Below, in pieces: positions 53,591 to 61,060 of a DNA stretch of 64,000 nucleotides (positions are counted from its first letter, which is position 1; each line of letters starts with the position of its first letter). A program made the translations under genes and the position numbers. Below the pieces are notes generated by a model, which worked only from the letters and a program-made list of their open reading frames with translations, was not told where the DNA came from and ran no database searches. Source of the DNA: CAVVXX01 sp963707975 (lineage in GTDB: Bacteria > Pseudomonadota > Alphaproteobacteria > Micropepsales > Micropepsaceae); assembly GCA_963707975.1 (NCBI GenBank), contig OY970177.1:868001-932000 (forward strand). The letters are read 5' to 3'.

Positions 53591-54478
53591 ATGCGTGGTT
53601 CGCGGATTCTTGCGCTGGCGGTTTCGGCCGCGCTCGCTTTGCTGCCCCCCTGGGGGGTGGTGACGCCTGCGCTGGCGGGCGGCTCGGCCGGCGGCGGAAA
53701 AATGTGCGAGCCGCCGCCCTCCATCATCAACATCAACAAGAACATCAATATCAACAAGAACATCAACATCAACAAAAACGTCGACATCAACAAGAACATC
53801 AACATCTTCAAGCCCGTGTCGATCAACAAGAACATCATCATCAACAAGGTCAGCGCGAGTTCCTCTTCCGACGCATTCGCAGCTGCCGCGGCGCTCGCTT
53901 TTGCCGGCGCACGCGCGCAGGCGGTTGCCACGGGCGGCGGCGGCTCGATCATCGAAGAGGCTGGCCGGCCAAGCCAGGGCGAGATCGGTGGCGCCGCTTC
54001 GGCGCCGCAGGAAGCCTGCACCGAGCAATTGGCCACCGTGGTGAAAGCCGTGCATGCCGTGTGCGTGGACCATTGGGGGCATGAGCATCCGGCAACCCGC
54101 ATGCGCCCCGAAACCTGGATCGATGCGAGTTATTCCGGCGAGCTCTATCGCTGCCTGGAAGGATCGTCCTTACGCGTCATCGTCGGCCATGTGGTGCAAT
54201 CGAGCGAAGGCACGGCGGCCGTTTATGAGGGCGGCAACAAAATCGAATGCCGTTCCGGCGAAGCGTTGCGCCATTTCGCCGACGGCATGGTGAAATGCGC
54301 GGTGGCCGAGCCGGTGCCAGATTGTACCGAACGCACCAATCTCCGGCGCTATGGCGCGGGCGACATTTTCTTCTCCTTCCAGGAAAAGGTCTGCGCGCAA
54401 AGCTACAGCGCTGAGACCATGTCGCGCCCCTCGATCGAGCTCTCCAACATGACGCTTTCAGGCGGCGTGGGGAATTAA
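53591..54478 (+). CDS. Secreted protein with Ile-Asn-Lys-Asn repeats
   Basis: A 295-residue protein with a signal peptide (MRGSRILALAVSAALALLPP, cleavage after PALA at about residue 29). Residues 45-87 consist of a 6-residue repeat, I-N-I-N-K-N, in about seven copies (first ones near exact, later ones V/D/F variants). An Ala-rich segment (SSSSDAFAAAAALAFAGARA) follows, then a Cys-containing C-terminal domain (WIDASYSGELYRCLEGSSLR, KIECRSGEALRHF, KCAVAEPVPDCTERTNLRRYG, VCAQSYSAETM). I do not recognise a family; short alternating I/N repeats suggest a beta-rich fibre or solenoid element. It lies 4.3 kb from the hfaABD operon, with no proven link. Confidence 0.75.
   Translation: MRGSRILALAVSAALALLPPWGVVTPALAGGSAGGGKMCEPPPSIININKNININKNININKNVDINKNINIFKPVSINKNIIINKVSASSSSDAFAAAAALAFAGARAQAVATGGGGSIIEEAGRPSQGEIGGAASAPQEACTEQLATVVKAVHAVCVDHWGHEHPATRMRPETWIDASYSGELYRCLEGSSLRVIVGHVVQSSEGTAAVYEGGNKIECRSGEALRHFADGMVKCAVAEPVPDCTERTNLRRYGAGDIFFSFQEKVCAQSYSAETMSRPSIELSNMTLSGGVGN
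53723..53851 (+). repeat. In-frame INKN repeat array inside the secreted protein gene
   Basis: The bases repeat ATCAACATCAACAAGAAC units (18 bp, six codons) with few changes in the first three copies and more in the last; the pattern is in frame throughout. This is coding and not a CRISPR or promoter element. Confidence 0.9.
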
Positions 54479-54548
54479 GTTCACCGCTCGCCAGAAGCGG
54501 GCCCGCCTGCTAGAAAAAAGGCGAGTTCGCGGCTGGAGGAACGTCCCA

Positions 54549-55526
54549 ATGCCCACGGTGCCTGAGGCAGTCCGCCCGGTCACGCTCGCGGAAATTAAGG
54601 AAGCGCGGGCGCGCATTGCCGGCACCATCGTGCGCACGCCGCTGGTCAAGCTTCAGCTTGGACTTGGCTTTCCCGACATAAGGTTGAAGCTGGAAAATTT
54701 ACAGCCGATCAACGCCTATAAGCTGCGCGGCGCGGCCAACGCGGTCGCCATGCTTCCCGAAGCCGAACGCAAACGCGGCGTGTGGACAATCAGCGCGGGT
54801 AATGCGGGGCAGGGCGTGGCTTTTGCTGCGCGCGCTGCGGGCGTGCCGAGCACCGTCGTGGTGGTCGAGACCGCGCCCACATCGAAAATGGAACGCATGA
54901 AGGCGCTTGGCGCCAAACTTATTCCGGTGCCATACGATGTGGCGTGGAAGGCGATGGAGGAACGCGCTTTTCCGGGCGTCGAAGGCGTCTTCGTGCATCC
55001 ATTCGACGATCACAATTTCATTGCCGGCCACGCGACCATGGGGCTGGAGATTCTCGAAGACGCGCCCGACACGGCGGCCGTTATTTGCGGCATTGGCGGT
55101 GGCGGACTGATCTCGGGCGTGGGCAGCGCCATCAAGGCGCTAAGGCCAGAAATAAAAATCTGGGGCGCGGAGCCCGAAACGGCGGCGCCCGCAGCTCTCT
55201 CGCACAAAATGGGCTCGCCGCAGGTTTTCAAGGAGTGGAAAGCATCGTTCGTAGATGGCGCCGGCGGCCAGAGCATGTTCCCGCGCATGTGGGCCCGCAT
55301 GAAACCGCTGGTCGATGGCTATATCGTCGTCACGCTTGAGGAAACCAAGAACGCCATGCGCCTCATGGCGGAAAAGGCGCGGATTATTTCCGAAGGCGCG
55401 GGCGCGCTCCCGCTCGCGGCCGCGCTCACAGGAAAGGCGGGTCAGGGCCCCATCGTCGCCATCGTCTCCGGCGGCAATATTGATCTGAAAAAATTCTTCG
55501 AGCTGATCGGCGTCACAACTAACTGA
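54549..55526 (+). CDS. PLP-dependent serine/threonine dehydratase
   Basis: A fold-type II deaminase of the IlvA/TdcB/threo-3-hydroxyaspartate dehydratase family. The Schiff-base Lys is in NAYKLRGAAN, with GGGGLISGVGSAIK the phosphate-binding glycine loop and AGNAGQGVAFAARAAG the substrate region. Length 325 aa, lacking a C-terminal ACT regulatory domain, so catabolic or racemase/dehydratase types are more likely than allosteric IlvA. Its last 109 bp are repeated at 58402-58510. AGCTGGAGG lies before the ATG. Confidence 0.9.
   Translation: MPTVPEAVRPVTLAEIKEARARIAGTIVRTPLVKLQLGLGFPDIRLKLENLQPINAYKLRGAANAVAMLPEAERKRGVWTISAGNAGQGVAFAARAAGVPSTVVVVETAPTSKMERMKALGAKLIPVPYDVAWKAMEERAFPGVEGVFVHPFDDHNFIAGHATMGLEILEDAPDTAAVICGIGGGGLISGVGSAIKALRPEIKIWGAEPETAAPAALSHKMGSPQVFKEWKASFVDGAGGQSMFPRMWARMKPLVDGYIVVTLEETKNAMRLMAEKARIISEGAGALPLAAALTGKAGQGPIVAIVSGGNIDLKKFFELIGVTTN
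55402..55510 (+). repeat. Copy 1 of the dehydratase-tail direct repeat
   Basis: These bases, within the 3' end of the dehydratase, are repeated at 58402-58510 with five mismatches (about 95 per cent identity), in the same orientation and exactly 3000 bp away. The repeats bracket the phospholipid cassette. Confidence 0.95.
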
Positions 55527-55538
55527 TTCGCAGTCCCG

Positions 55539-56090
55539 TTATCCGATGACGCGGCTAACGAAATAGAACGCGTAAAGTGCGATCCATCCCAGCGCCCAGA
55601 AGCTATACATCCAGTTCGGTTTTTGAATCCTTGAAAGCGCTCCCCGCCCGATTGCGGCCAGCGCCATGGTCAGCAAAAATCTGGGCAAGCGCGCAGCCAC
55701 AGATACCACCGCAAAGAAAAATAGATTGATACCGCGCGCGCCGGCTTCAACGGCGTAAAGTTTGTACGCAAGCCCCGTCACCGCACCCGTGAAAAGATGA
55801 AGCGCCCAGTTGCTTGCCATTTCGTCATGCGCGCGGGCAAGCAGATCGGGCCCGATGGCTGGCACCATAAGCATGATGTGGCGTGCCGCCGCCGCATCAT
55901 TATTGCCCCACAGCCACATGGCAAGGCCAGCAAGAGCCGCAGAACCCGCAGCAACGAACGCGAGAGGCAGCGCCCGCCGGAAGCCGAAGCGGATAACTGC
56001 CGCCGTCAGAAGCACATCAGGCACAATGAAGAAGAAGCTGGCTTCGGCCGCTCCCCAGAAGGCGGCTGCGAATATCCAGATTAATCCCAT
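55539..56090 (-). CDS. Integral membrane protein, DedA/YqaA-like
   Basis: A 183-residue protein with about five helices (IWIFAAAFWGAAEASFFFI, LPLAFVAAGSAALAGLAMWLWG, LFTGAVTGLAYKLYAVEAG, and two more). EASFFFIVPDVLLTAAVI near the start recalls the DedA/YqaA family, involved in membrane lipid homeostasis, but the match is from memory. ATG 56090 overlaps the plsC-like stop by 10 bp. It is the last gene of the leftward cassette with genes for acyltransferase, CdsA and a CDP-alcohol transferase. Confidence 0.6.
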   Translation of the reverse strand: MGLIWIFAAAFWGAAEASFFFIVPDVLLTAAVIRFGFRRALPLAFVAAGSAALAGLAMWLWGNNDAAAARHIMLMVPAIGPDLLARAHDEMASNWALHLFTGAVTGLAYKLYAVEAGARGINLFFFAVVSVAARLPRFLLTMALAAIGRGALSRIQKPNWMYSFWALGWIALYAFYFVSRVIG

Positions 56091-56722
56091 GGCGACATGT
56101 GAATTTGCGACGCCAGCGCGGCCATGCGCGATTGCAGCAGCTCCATGAAGGCGTCGATGCTGCCATTCCAGAATATTTTTTCGCCGGCCACAATGTCGCA
56201 ATTGAACGGCACCAGCAGCATAGCGTCCTTGGGCAGCGCCTTGCCCAACCCGTACATGTAAAGCGGATGCACCGGCGTTTGCGGCCGCGCGCGGACGAGA
56301 TGGGCCACGCCGCGCTTGAACTGGGCGAGTTGTTCGGGCTCGCCGCGCGAACCTTCGGGAAATAGGATAAGGATGTCACCGCGATCGAGCGCCTGCTTAC
56401 AGCCGGCAAGCGGGCTCACGTCCTTGTCGCGGCCACCGCGTGCAATTGGAATTATGCCGATGATGTTGGTGGCGAACCATGCCTTAAGCTTCGTGCGCAT
56501 GAAATAATCCATGGCGGCAACGGGCCTAAGGCGCGGCAAATAGCGCAACGGATACATCGCCATAATCGTCAGCGTGTCGAGATGCGAGTTGTGATTGGCG
56601 GCGATAATGGCGGGGCCCGTCTTGGGAAGGTATTCACGCCCGCGCACATTGGCTCCCAACATGATCGTCAGGACAGGTCTGACGATCAACAAGAAGAACG
56701 CCGCGCGCAAAATCGCGTTCAT
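56081..56722 (-). CDS. PlsC-type lysophospholipid acyltransferase
   Basis: The HX4D motif is NHNSHLDTL, followed by the FPEGSRG block (LILFPEGSRGEPEQLAQFKRG) and a VRARPQTPVHPLYMYG region. A hydrophobic N-terminus (FFLLIVRPVLTIMLG) anchors it to the inner membrane. 213 aa. Such enzymes acylate lysophosphatidate or ornithine lyso-lipid; within this cassette a role in phosphatidate supply is likelier than OlsA. It overlaps cdsA (ATGA). Confidence 0.9.
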   Translation of the reverse strand: MNAILRAAFFLLIVRPVLTIMLGANVRGREYLPKTGPAIIAANHNSHLDTLTIMAMYPLRYLPRLRPVAAMDYFMRTKLKAWFATNIIGIIPIARGGRDKDVSPLAGCKQALDRGDILILFPEGSRGEPEQLAQFKRGVAHLVRARPQTPVHPLYMYGLGKALPKDAMLLVPFNCDIVAGEKIFWNGSIDAFMELLQSRMAALASQIHMSPWD

Positions 56723-57672
56723 CGCGCGAGCGGGCTCCAGAAAAAGAAATTCAGGAAATGGAAAAACACCGGCGCCGAATAAATCAGGCTATCCACGCGG
56801 TCGAGAATTCCGCCATGGCCAGGGATGAGTTGGCTCGCGTCCTTTACGCCAACGTCGCGCTTGAAGGCGGATATGGTGACGTCGCCCAGAAAACCGGACA
56901 CGGCGATCAAAATGCCGGCGGCTACCGACCACGCCACAGGCATCGGCGTGAGGTAAGGCCCAACGAGCGCCGCCACGCAGCCGGTCGTCGCCAGCCCGCC
57001 CAGAAATCCTTCCCAGGTTTTCTTGGGGCTGACACTGGGAAGGATAGCGTGGTGGCCGAACAATTTGCCCCAGGTGAATTGCGCTACGTCATTAAACTGT
57101 GTCAGCGCCACAAGAAAAAGCAGCGCGCCCGCGCCATAGCCATGCACCACGCCATAAGACAGTAACAACGCCGTGTGGCTGAGCGAAAACACCGTGATCA
57201 TCAGGCCCCAGCTGAGGAGCCCGACCGCTTTAAGAAATCCTTCTGTGTGGCCGCCCAGCGTGATGCGCGCCGGCAGGAACAGGAACATCCAGACCGGAAT
57301 GAAAGTCATGAACAGGCCGAAGCGGCCGATATGCGCGAAGTAGAACTGCACCGGAATGGCAAGATAGGCCCAAAGAAGAACACCGCGATCTACGCGGCGT
57401 GTCGGAATTAGCGACAAATATTCCTTTAGCGCGAGAAACGAAATCAATCCAAGAAAAATGCTCGAGACTACCCGGTTGGTTAAAATGGCGATGGTGAAGA
57501 CGGTAATCATCCACCACCAGGAAACCGCGCGCTGCGAAAGCTCCCGTGTCGCTTCGCCAGGCGACATTTTTCGCAATGTCCAGGTGATGGCGCTGGCCAG
57601 GATCAGCACGCCATAAATCACGGCGATGGCGATATGAACCGGCGAGGAGAAAAACACCGTGATATTTGTCAC
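56719..57672 (-). CDS. Phosphatidate cytidylyltransferase (CdsA family)
   Basis: Makes CDP-diacylglycerol. Eight or so helices and the C-terminal CDS signature, here DVTISAFKRDVGVKDASQLIPGHGGILDRVDS, with Asp and His metal ligands. Preceding SVSPKKTWEGFLGG is typical. Length 317 aa, longer than E. coli CdsA owing to N-terminal helices, like the YnbB type. It overlaps both neighbours by ATGA. A second, housekeeping cdsA would be expected elsewhere. Confidence 0.92.
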   Translation of the reverse strand: MTNITVFFSSPVHIAIAVIYGVLILASAITWTLRKMSPGEATRELSQRAVSWWWMITVFTIAILTNRVVSSIFLGLISFLALKEYLSLIPTRRVDRGVLLWAYLAIPVQFYFAHIGRFGLFMTFIPVWMFLFLPARITLGGHTEGFLKAVGLLSWGLMITVFSLSHTALLLSYGVVHGYGAGALLFLVALTQFNDVAQFTWGKLFGHHAILPSVSPKKTWEGFLGGLATTGCVAALVGPYLTPMPVAWSVAAGILIAVSGFLGDVTISAFKRDVGVKDASQLIPGHGGILDRVDSLIYSAPVFFHFLNFFFWSPLAR

Positions 57673-58277
57673 GGCCCATCACCTGCAAGTGCTGCCCGCG
57701 TCCGCCTGATGATCGTGAACGCGCCTGCGCCAGCGGCAAGCGCAAGGGCGATGTTTGTCCAAAGCCCCGGCGCAATGCCGGCCCCTAATGCCAGCGCTAA
57801 TGCGCCAAAAAATAATGCGCGGTCGCTTTTGCCGAACGGCCCGTCATAGCGGCGCGCGGCGCCGATTTGCACCGCAACCACGCCCGCCATTTCCGTCATC
57901 ACCGCGATGGCGACGACCAAGCCAACAAGAATTGCGGACATGCCTGGAATGACGGCGAAGGGCAGATAAAGCGCAACGTCGGATACTACATCGCCAAGTT
58001 CATTCAGTACCGCGCCCAGCCCGCTCTTCTGTCCGAACTCGCGCGCCAGCATGCCGTCGATGGCGTTGAGCGCCATGCGCAAGAACAGAAACGGCGGCAC
58101 AAGCAACAATGTCCAGTGCGCGGCGCCGGTGAGAAAAATAGCCCAGCCCAATACAACGCTGAGTGCGGCCGCGGCAATGGTGACCTGGTTTGCCGTTACA
58201 TCGGCGGCCGCAAGCGCGCGGGCCAGCGGACGCAGGAGGTTCTGGAATTTCGGCTTGAGGTCATAAATACTGACCAA
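57669..58277 (-). CDS. CDP-alcohol phosphatidyltransferase
   Basis: The family motif DGX2ARX8GX3DX3D is present: DGMLAREFGQKSGLGAVLNE then LGDVVSD. Helical membrane protein of 202 aa (FLFLRMALNAI before, LYLPFAVIPGMSAILVGLVV after). The product could be a phosphatidyl-glycerol-phosphate, -inositol, -serine or archaetidyl-type synthase; E. coli YnbA has the same company (CdsA-like YnbB). First gene of the four-gene cassette; its upstream region is the noncoding 58278-58401. Confidence 0.88.
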   Translation of the reverse strand: MVSIYDLKPKFQNLLRPLARALAAADVTANQVTIAAAALSVVLGWAIFLTGAAHWTLLLVPPFLFLRMALNAIDGMLAREFGQKSGLGAVLNELGDVVSDVALYLPFAVIPGMSAILVGLVVAIAVMTEMAGVVAVQIGAARRYDGPFGKSDRALFFGALALALGAGIAPGLWTNIALALAAGAGAFTIIRRTRAALAGDGP

Positions 58278-58674
58278 GCAGGATTCCTTCTGAAAGCTGC
58301 GCTCATTATCAGGATTTGCGCTTCCCGGCCATTACCTGCGCCACCAGCGCCAATTAACGGCTCGCGCCTTGGGTGACGGGCATGACGCCAAATGCCTTGG
58401 CGCGCGCTCCCGCTCGCGGCCGCACTCACAGGAAAGGCGGGTCAGGGCCCCATCGTCGCCATCGTCTCCGGCGGCTATATTGATCTAAAAAAATTCTTCG
58501 AGTTGATTGGGGCTTAGAGGCCCCTGCTTCTATCCACGCGTGCGCTGGCGCTAACGCGGCCAATACCAAGGCTTTGAGGTTCCCGTGTGCAAGCTTATCC
58601 AGCAGCAAGGGCGCAGCCTTATAATCCGCGCATGAGTCGTAATGGCGATAGAGAGAACTATGCGCGAAAAACAA
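58278..58674. other. Noncoding stretch with dehydratase remnant and a possible degenerate fragment
   Basis: Between the CDP-alcohol transferase gene and the hfaD terminator. 58402-58517 is the dehydratase tail copy. From about 58660 to 58518 leftward a protein-like reading frame (HYDSCADYKAAPLLLDKLAH then GNLKALVLAALAPAHAWIEA) runs into the copy and could be the remnant of another gene; I do not recognise it. 58278-58401 likely holds the promoter of the lipid cassette. Confidence 0.4.
58402..58517 (+). pseudogene. Copy 2 of the dehydratase 3' end (orphan fragment)
   Basis: Translates in frame as LPLAAALTGKAGQ then GPIVAIVSGGYIDLKKFFEL and IGA, stopping at TAG 58515-58517. It matches the real gene's end except for the last few residues (the real gene ends IGVTTN). 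No upstream part of the gene is present here. A remnant of a duplication. Confidence 0.9.
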
Positions 58675-58702
58675 GAAGGGAGGGCCGTCCAACCCTCCCT
58701 TC
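58667..58702 (-). terminator. Intrinsic terminator of the hfaABD operon
   Basis: A perfect 10-bp stem (58693-58702 with 58675-58684, GAAGGGAGGG and complement) with an 8-nt loop, followed on the leftward strand by TTGTTTTT. It lies 60 bp after the hfaD stop, in the correct orientation and with a proper U run. Confidence 0.9.
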
Positions 58703-58761
58703 TTCCCCGAGGAGGGCCCGCGAAAGCTAGGGGGTTTTCGCGTTCGCCCCGCCCCTCACGC

Positions 58762-59427
58762 CTAATTGCCGGTGGTGTACTGAACGATCTGCGCCGAATT
58801 GCCGACAGCGGTCGCTGTGCTGGAAACGCCGCTCGCCACATTGCCGACGGAGGCGTTGACGGTGGCGTACATGCCGCTCTGGTTTTCCTGGTAATTGTTC
58901 ACCGGAAAATTGGCCGCGTTCGAATCGATGCCGATCTGGTTGCCAAAGGCGGAAGCGGCGATGGTGGCATAGCCGTTGATGTTGTGGACATTGGCGTTGA
59001 CGTCGGCCGACGGGTCGGAGGCCGCGCAGATCTGCTTGCTCGAAACCGCGGTCACGTTCGGGTCGGTCGAAATGTCGGCCGCGTTGCACACCGTGGTGGA
59101 GGTCAGCGCCACGTCGCCATTGACGCCGCTGACATTGGCGTCGAGCCGGCTGCCGATGGCGCCTTTGGTGACCTGGCTATTGCTCACCTGGCTGTTGGTC
59201 ATGGTGAGAATCTGCACCGTGTTGCCGACGGCGGTGACGCCCTCGGAGACGCTACCGTCCACCGTCGCCACGTCGATTTTCATCTGCGACCAGACATTGC
59301 CGAGATTAACCTGGCCGTTGACGACCTCGGCGCCGGAATCGCTACTCGATGCCCCCGCGAAGGCCGGAATTATTGGCAGCGCCATCAGCGCTGTACCCGC
59401 TATAAGGATTCTGGCGAGTCTCCGCAT
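58762..59427 (-). CDS. hfaD: HfaD-like holdfast anchor protein
   Basis: A 221-residue secreted protein. GAGGAGAAGAACA before ATG 59427 is a strong ribosome site and gives the signal MRRLARILIAGTALMALPII (cleavage after AFA). The mature part has degenerate repeats rich in N, V, G, S, T, such as SEGVTAVGNTVQILTMTN and SSTATAVGNSAQIVQYTTGN, typical of HfaD surface proteins. In Caulobacter HfaD is longer and helps attach the holdfast to the stalk tip. Identification rests on position after hfaA-hfaB and repeat style. The start lies inside the hfaB reading frame. Confidence 0.7.
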   Translation of the reverse strand: MRRLARILIAGTALMALPIIPAFAGASSSDSGAEVVNGQVNLGNVWSQMKIDVATVDGSVSEGVTAVGNTVQILTMTNSQVSNSQVTKGAIGSRLDANVSGVNGDVALTSTTVCNAADISTDPNVTAVSSKQICAASDPSADVNANVHNINGYATIAASAFGNQIGIDSNAANFPVNNYQENQSGMYATVNASVGNVASGVSSTATAVGNSAQIVQYTTGN

Positions 59428-60377
59428 TGTTCTTCTCCTCATGTAGATTGTTGGGCGCCTGGGCCGGCGTTTGCGGTTCTGCGTTGTACTGATAGGCGAG
59501 TGGCTGCGCATCGTCGCTGCCTGCCAGCGGATCATTGCCGCTGCGGCAGACTTGCGGGCCAACGTGATAAAGCCGCGACATCATCTCCAGCACGGCGCGC
59601 TCGATCACCGCGCGCACCGCGAGCTGGATGGGCTCAAGCGCGGAATCGCCCCCACCGATGTCGAAGATGTGCGTGCCGAACATGTTGAACACGCCGGCCT
59701 GCAGCTCGCGGCCGACGATCTGCTTCTGGTAGGAGATCACGTCCACCACCGCGAGCGTCTTGGTGTCCACCAGCCTGAGATCGAGGCCGACATTCATCAC
59801 ATAGGTCTTGGCGTCGGCGTTGGCGGCGGCCTTGGCATTGGAATCCGCCGCAATAGGCATCGTCGCCGGTCGAGCGGATGTTGTAGTTGAGCTCGGTGAT
59901 GCCGCCGACCAGATAATAATCGGAGCCCTCGATCGAGCCCGCGAAGATTTTGCGGTAGCCGTCGCTCGGCTGGGTGTCGCCGATCAGTTTGTTGTTGGCG
60001 TATTTTAGCTCAAGCTCGGCCACGCTCGTGTCGTAACGCTCGACCAGATGCACGCCCGCCTTGGCCAGCGCCGATATCGCCATCAGGGCCGCGCCTTGCG
60101 TCATCTTGCGCCCGCCGCCGTCGGCTTCCATCTTGCCGGTGTAATCGGCGATCTGGCCCACCGCGATACGCGGCGCGGCCTTGCCGGAATTGTAAGAGCC
60201 GATGCACATCAGCGAACGCGAATACGGCGTCTCGTTGCTTATCACCGGCGCATCGCCGAGCGGCGTGGCATAGCGGCCGTCGGAACCGGCCGACGTGCTG
60301 ATGCAGCCTCCAAGCGACAGCGCCGCGAGGCTCATCACGAACGGCTTGGCGAGAAAATGGCTGGCGCGGGCGATCAT
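59342..60377 (-). pseudogene. hfaB: hfaB (CsgG-family secretion lipoprotein), frameshifted
   Basis: From ATG 60377 the sequence gives a lipoprotein start (HFLAKPFVMSLAALSLGGC), SRSLMCIGSYNSGKAAPRIAVGQI and ADYTGKMEADGGG then FAGSIEGSDYYLVGGITELN, the CsgG-like core. Between about 59855 and 59880 the frame shifts: NIRSTGDDAYCGG, then in the next frame AADSNAKAAANADAKTYVMN and VGLDLRLVDTKTLAVVDVIS. One extra base explains it (1036 nt, one over a multiple of three). HfaB forms the outer-membrane route for HfaA and HfaD. The 3' part overlaps hfaD by 86 nt in the written frame, so the real stop is uncertain. Confidence 0.8.
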
Positions 60378-60388
60378 CTGGATATCCG

Positions 60389-60841
60389 TCAGAAGTGCAG
60401 ATTGCCGTTGAGCGTCGCGGTCTGGTTGCCCTTGTTGACCTGCGTGGAATTGACGATCACGGTGTTCCACGAGCCGTCGACGGTGACGTTGAGCGCGTTG
60501 CCGATTGCGGTGGCCGAGCCGCCCGCCGTGGCCGTGCCGGCATTGACGCCGAATTGCGTGCCGTAGAGCTGGCTGAATTGGGGATCGTTGTCTGTGACGG
60601 GATAGGCCACGCCCTGTTCGACGCCATTGATAAACACACGGTTGCCATTGGCATCGCGCGTCGAACCGGAGACGGCGGCGTTTTCTTCGCCGGGCGCAAT
60701 GCCGTAACCCATGCCGGAACTGAAATCTTGGCCCATATCGCCGCCTGCGGCGGCGTTGCCCGCGAAAAGCAGGCTCGCCAAGCCGATAACTCCGGCAATC
60801 GCGCGAAGTACAGTGGGGTTATGACGCATGGGCCGATCCAT
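60389..60841 (-). CDS. hfaA: Holdfast anchoring protein HfaA
   Basis: A 150-residue exported protein. ATG 60841 (MDRPMRHNPTVLRAIAGVIG) follows CCGAGGCAAACT, and the signal ends at NAAAGG. The mature core GYGIAPGEENAAVSGSTRDA, NGNRVFINGVEQGVAYPV, and the C-terminal AIGNALNVTVDGSWNTVIVN and STQVNKGNQTATLNG are HfaA-like, as recalled from Caulobacterales relatives. HfaA forms amyloid-like fibres at the cell pole in Caulobacter. It heads the operon with a 22-bp tandem repeat upstream. The hfaB start lies 11 bp after its stop. Confidence 0.82.
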   Translation of the reverse strand: MDRPMRHNPTVLRAIAGVIGLASLLFAGNAAAGGDMGQDFSSGMGYGIAPGEENAAVSGSTRDANGNRVFINGVEQGVAYPVTDNDPQFSQLYGTQFGVNAGTATAGGSATAIGNALNVTVDGSWNTVIVNSTQVNKGNQTATLNGNLHF

Positions 60842-60871
60842 AGTTTGCCTCGGCCTGTCATCAGCAACCCC

Positions 60872-60915
60872 TATGCCAGTGGCTAACGCCAATTATGCCA
60901 GTGGCTGACGCCAAT
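60872..60915 (-). promoter_or_regulatory. 22-bp tandem direct repeat in the hfaABD promoter
   Basis: Two head-to-tail copies (60872-60893, 60894-60915) identical but for one base. Each contains the palindrome GCCAGTGGC and ends CCAAT. A 22-bp period equals two DNA turns, so a protein could sit on the same face twice. It lies 31-74 bp before hfaA. Which regulator binds is unknown; no match to the CtrA site TTAA-N7-TTAA. Confidence 0.65.
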
Positions 60916-61060
60916 TAACCTGCGCTTTTGTGCCATTGCGGGACGCGGGCGCTGCGCCTCGGCCCAAAACGGGCAGGATTACGAGGTGCTCGAAGCGGGG
61001 CTAAAGCCGCGCTAGAGTGCCCAAGATCAGTCACGAACGGCGGGGGCCGGAGCGTACGTC

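Noticed and set aside
53723..53851. A CRISPR-like or promoter repeat array
   Set aside because: The 18-bp units have no spacers, are in frame and encode the INKN repeat of a secreted protein.
55402..58510. The exact 3000-bp spacing of the two repeats as a sign of an artefact or design
   Set aside because: The unequal sequence (five mismatches, different ends) fits natural divergence; a round spacing is best taken as coincidence.
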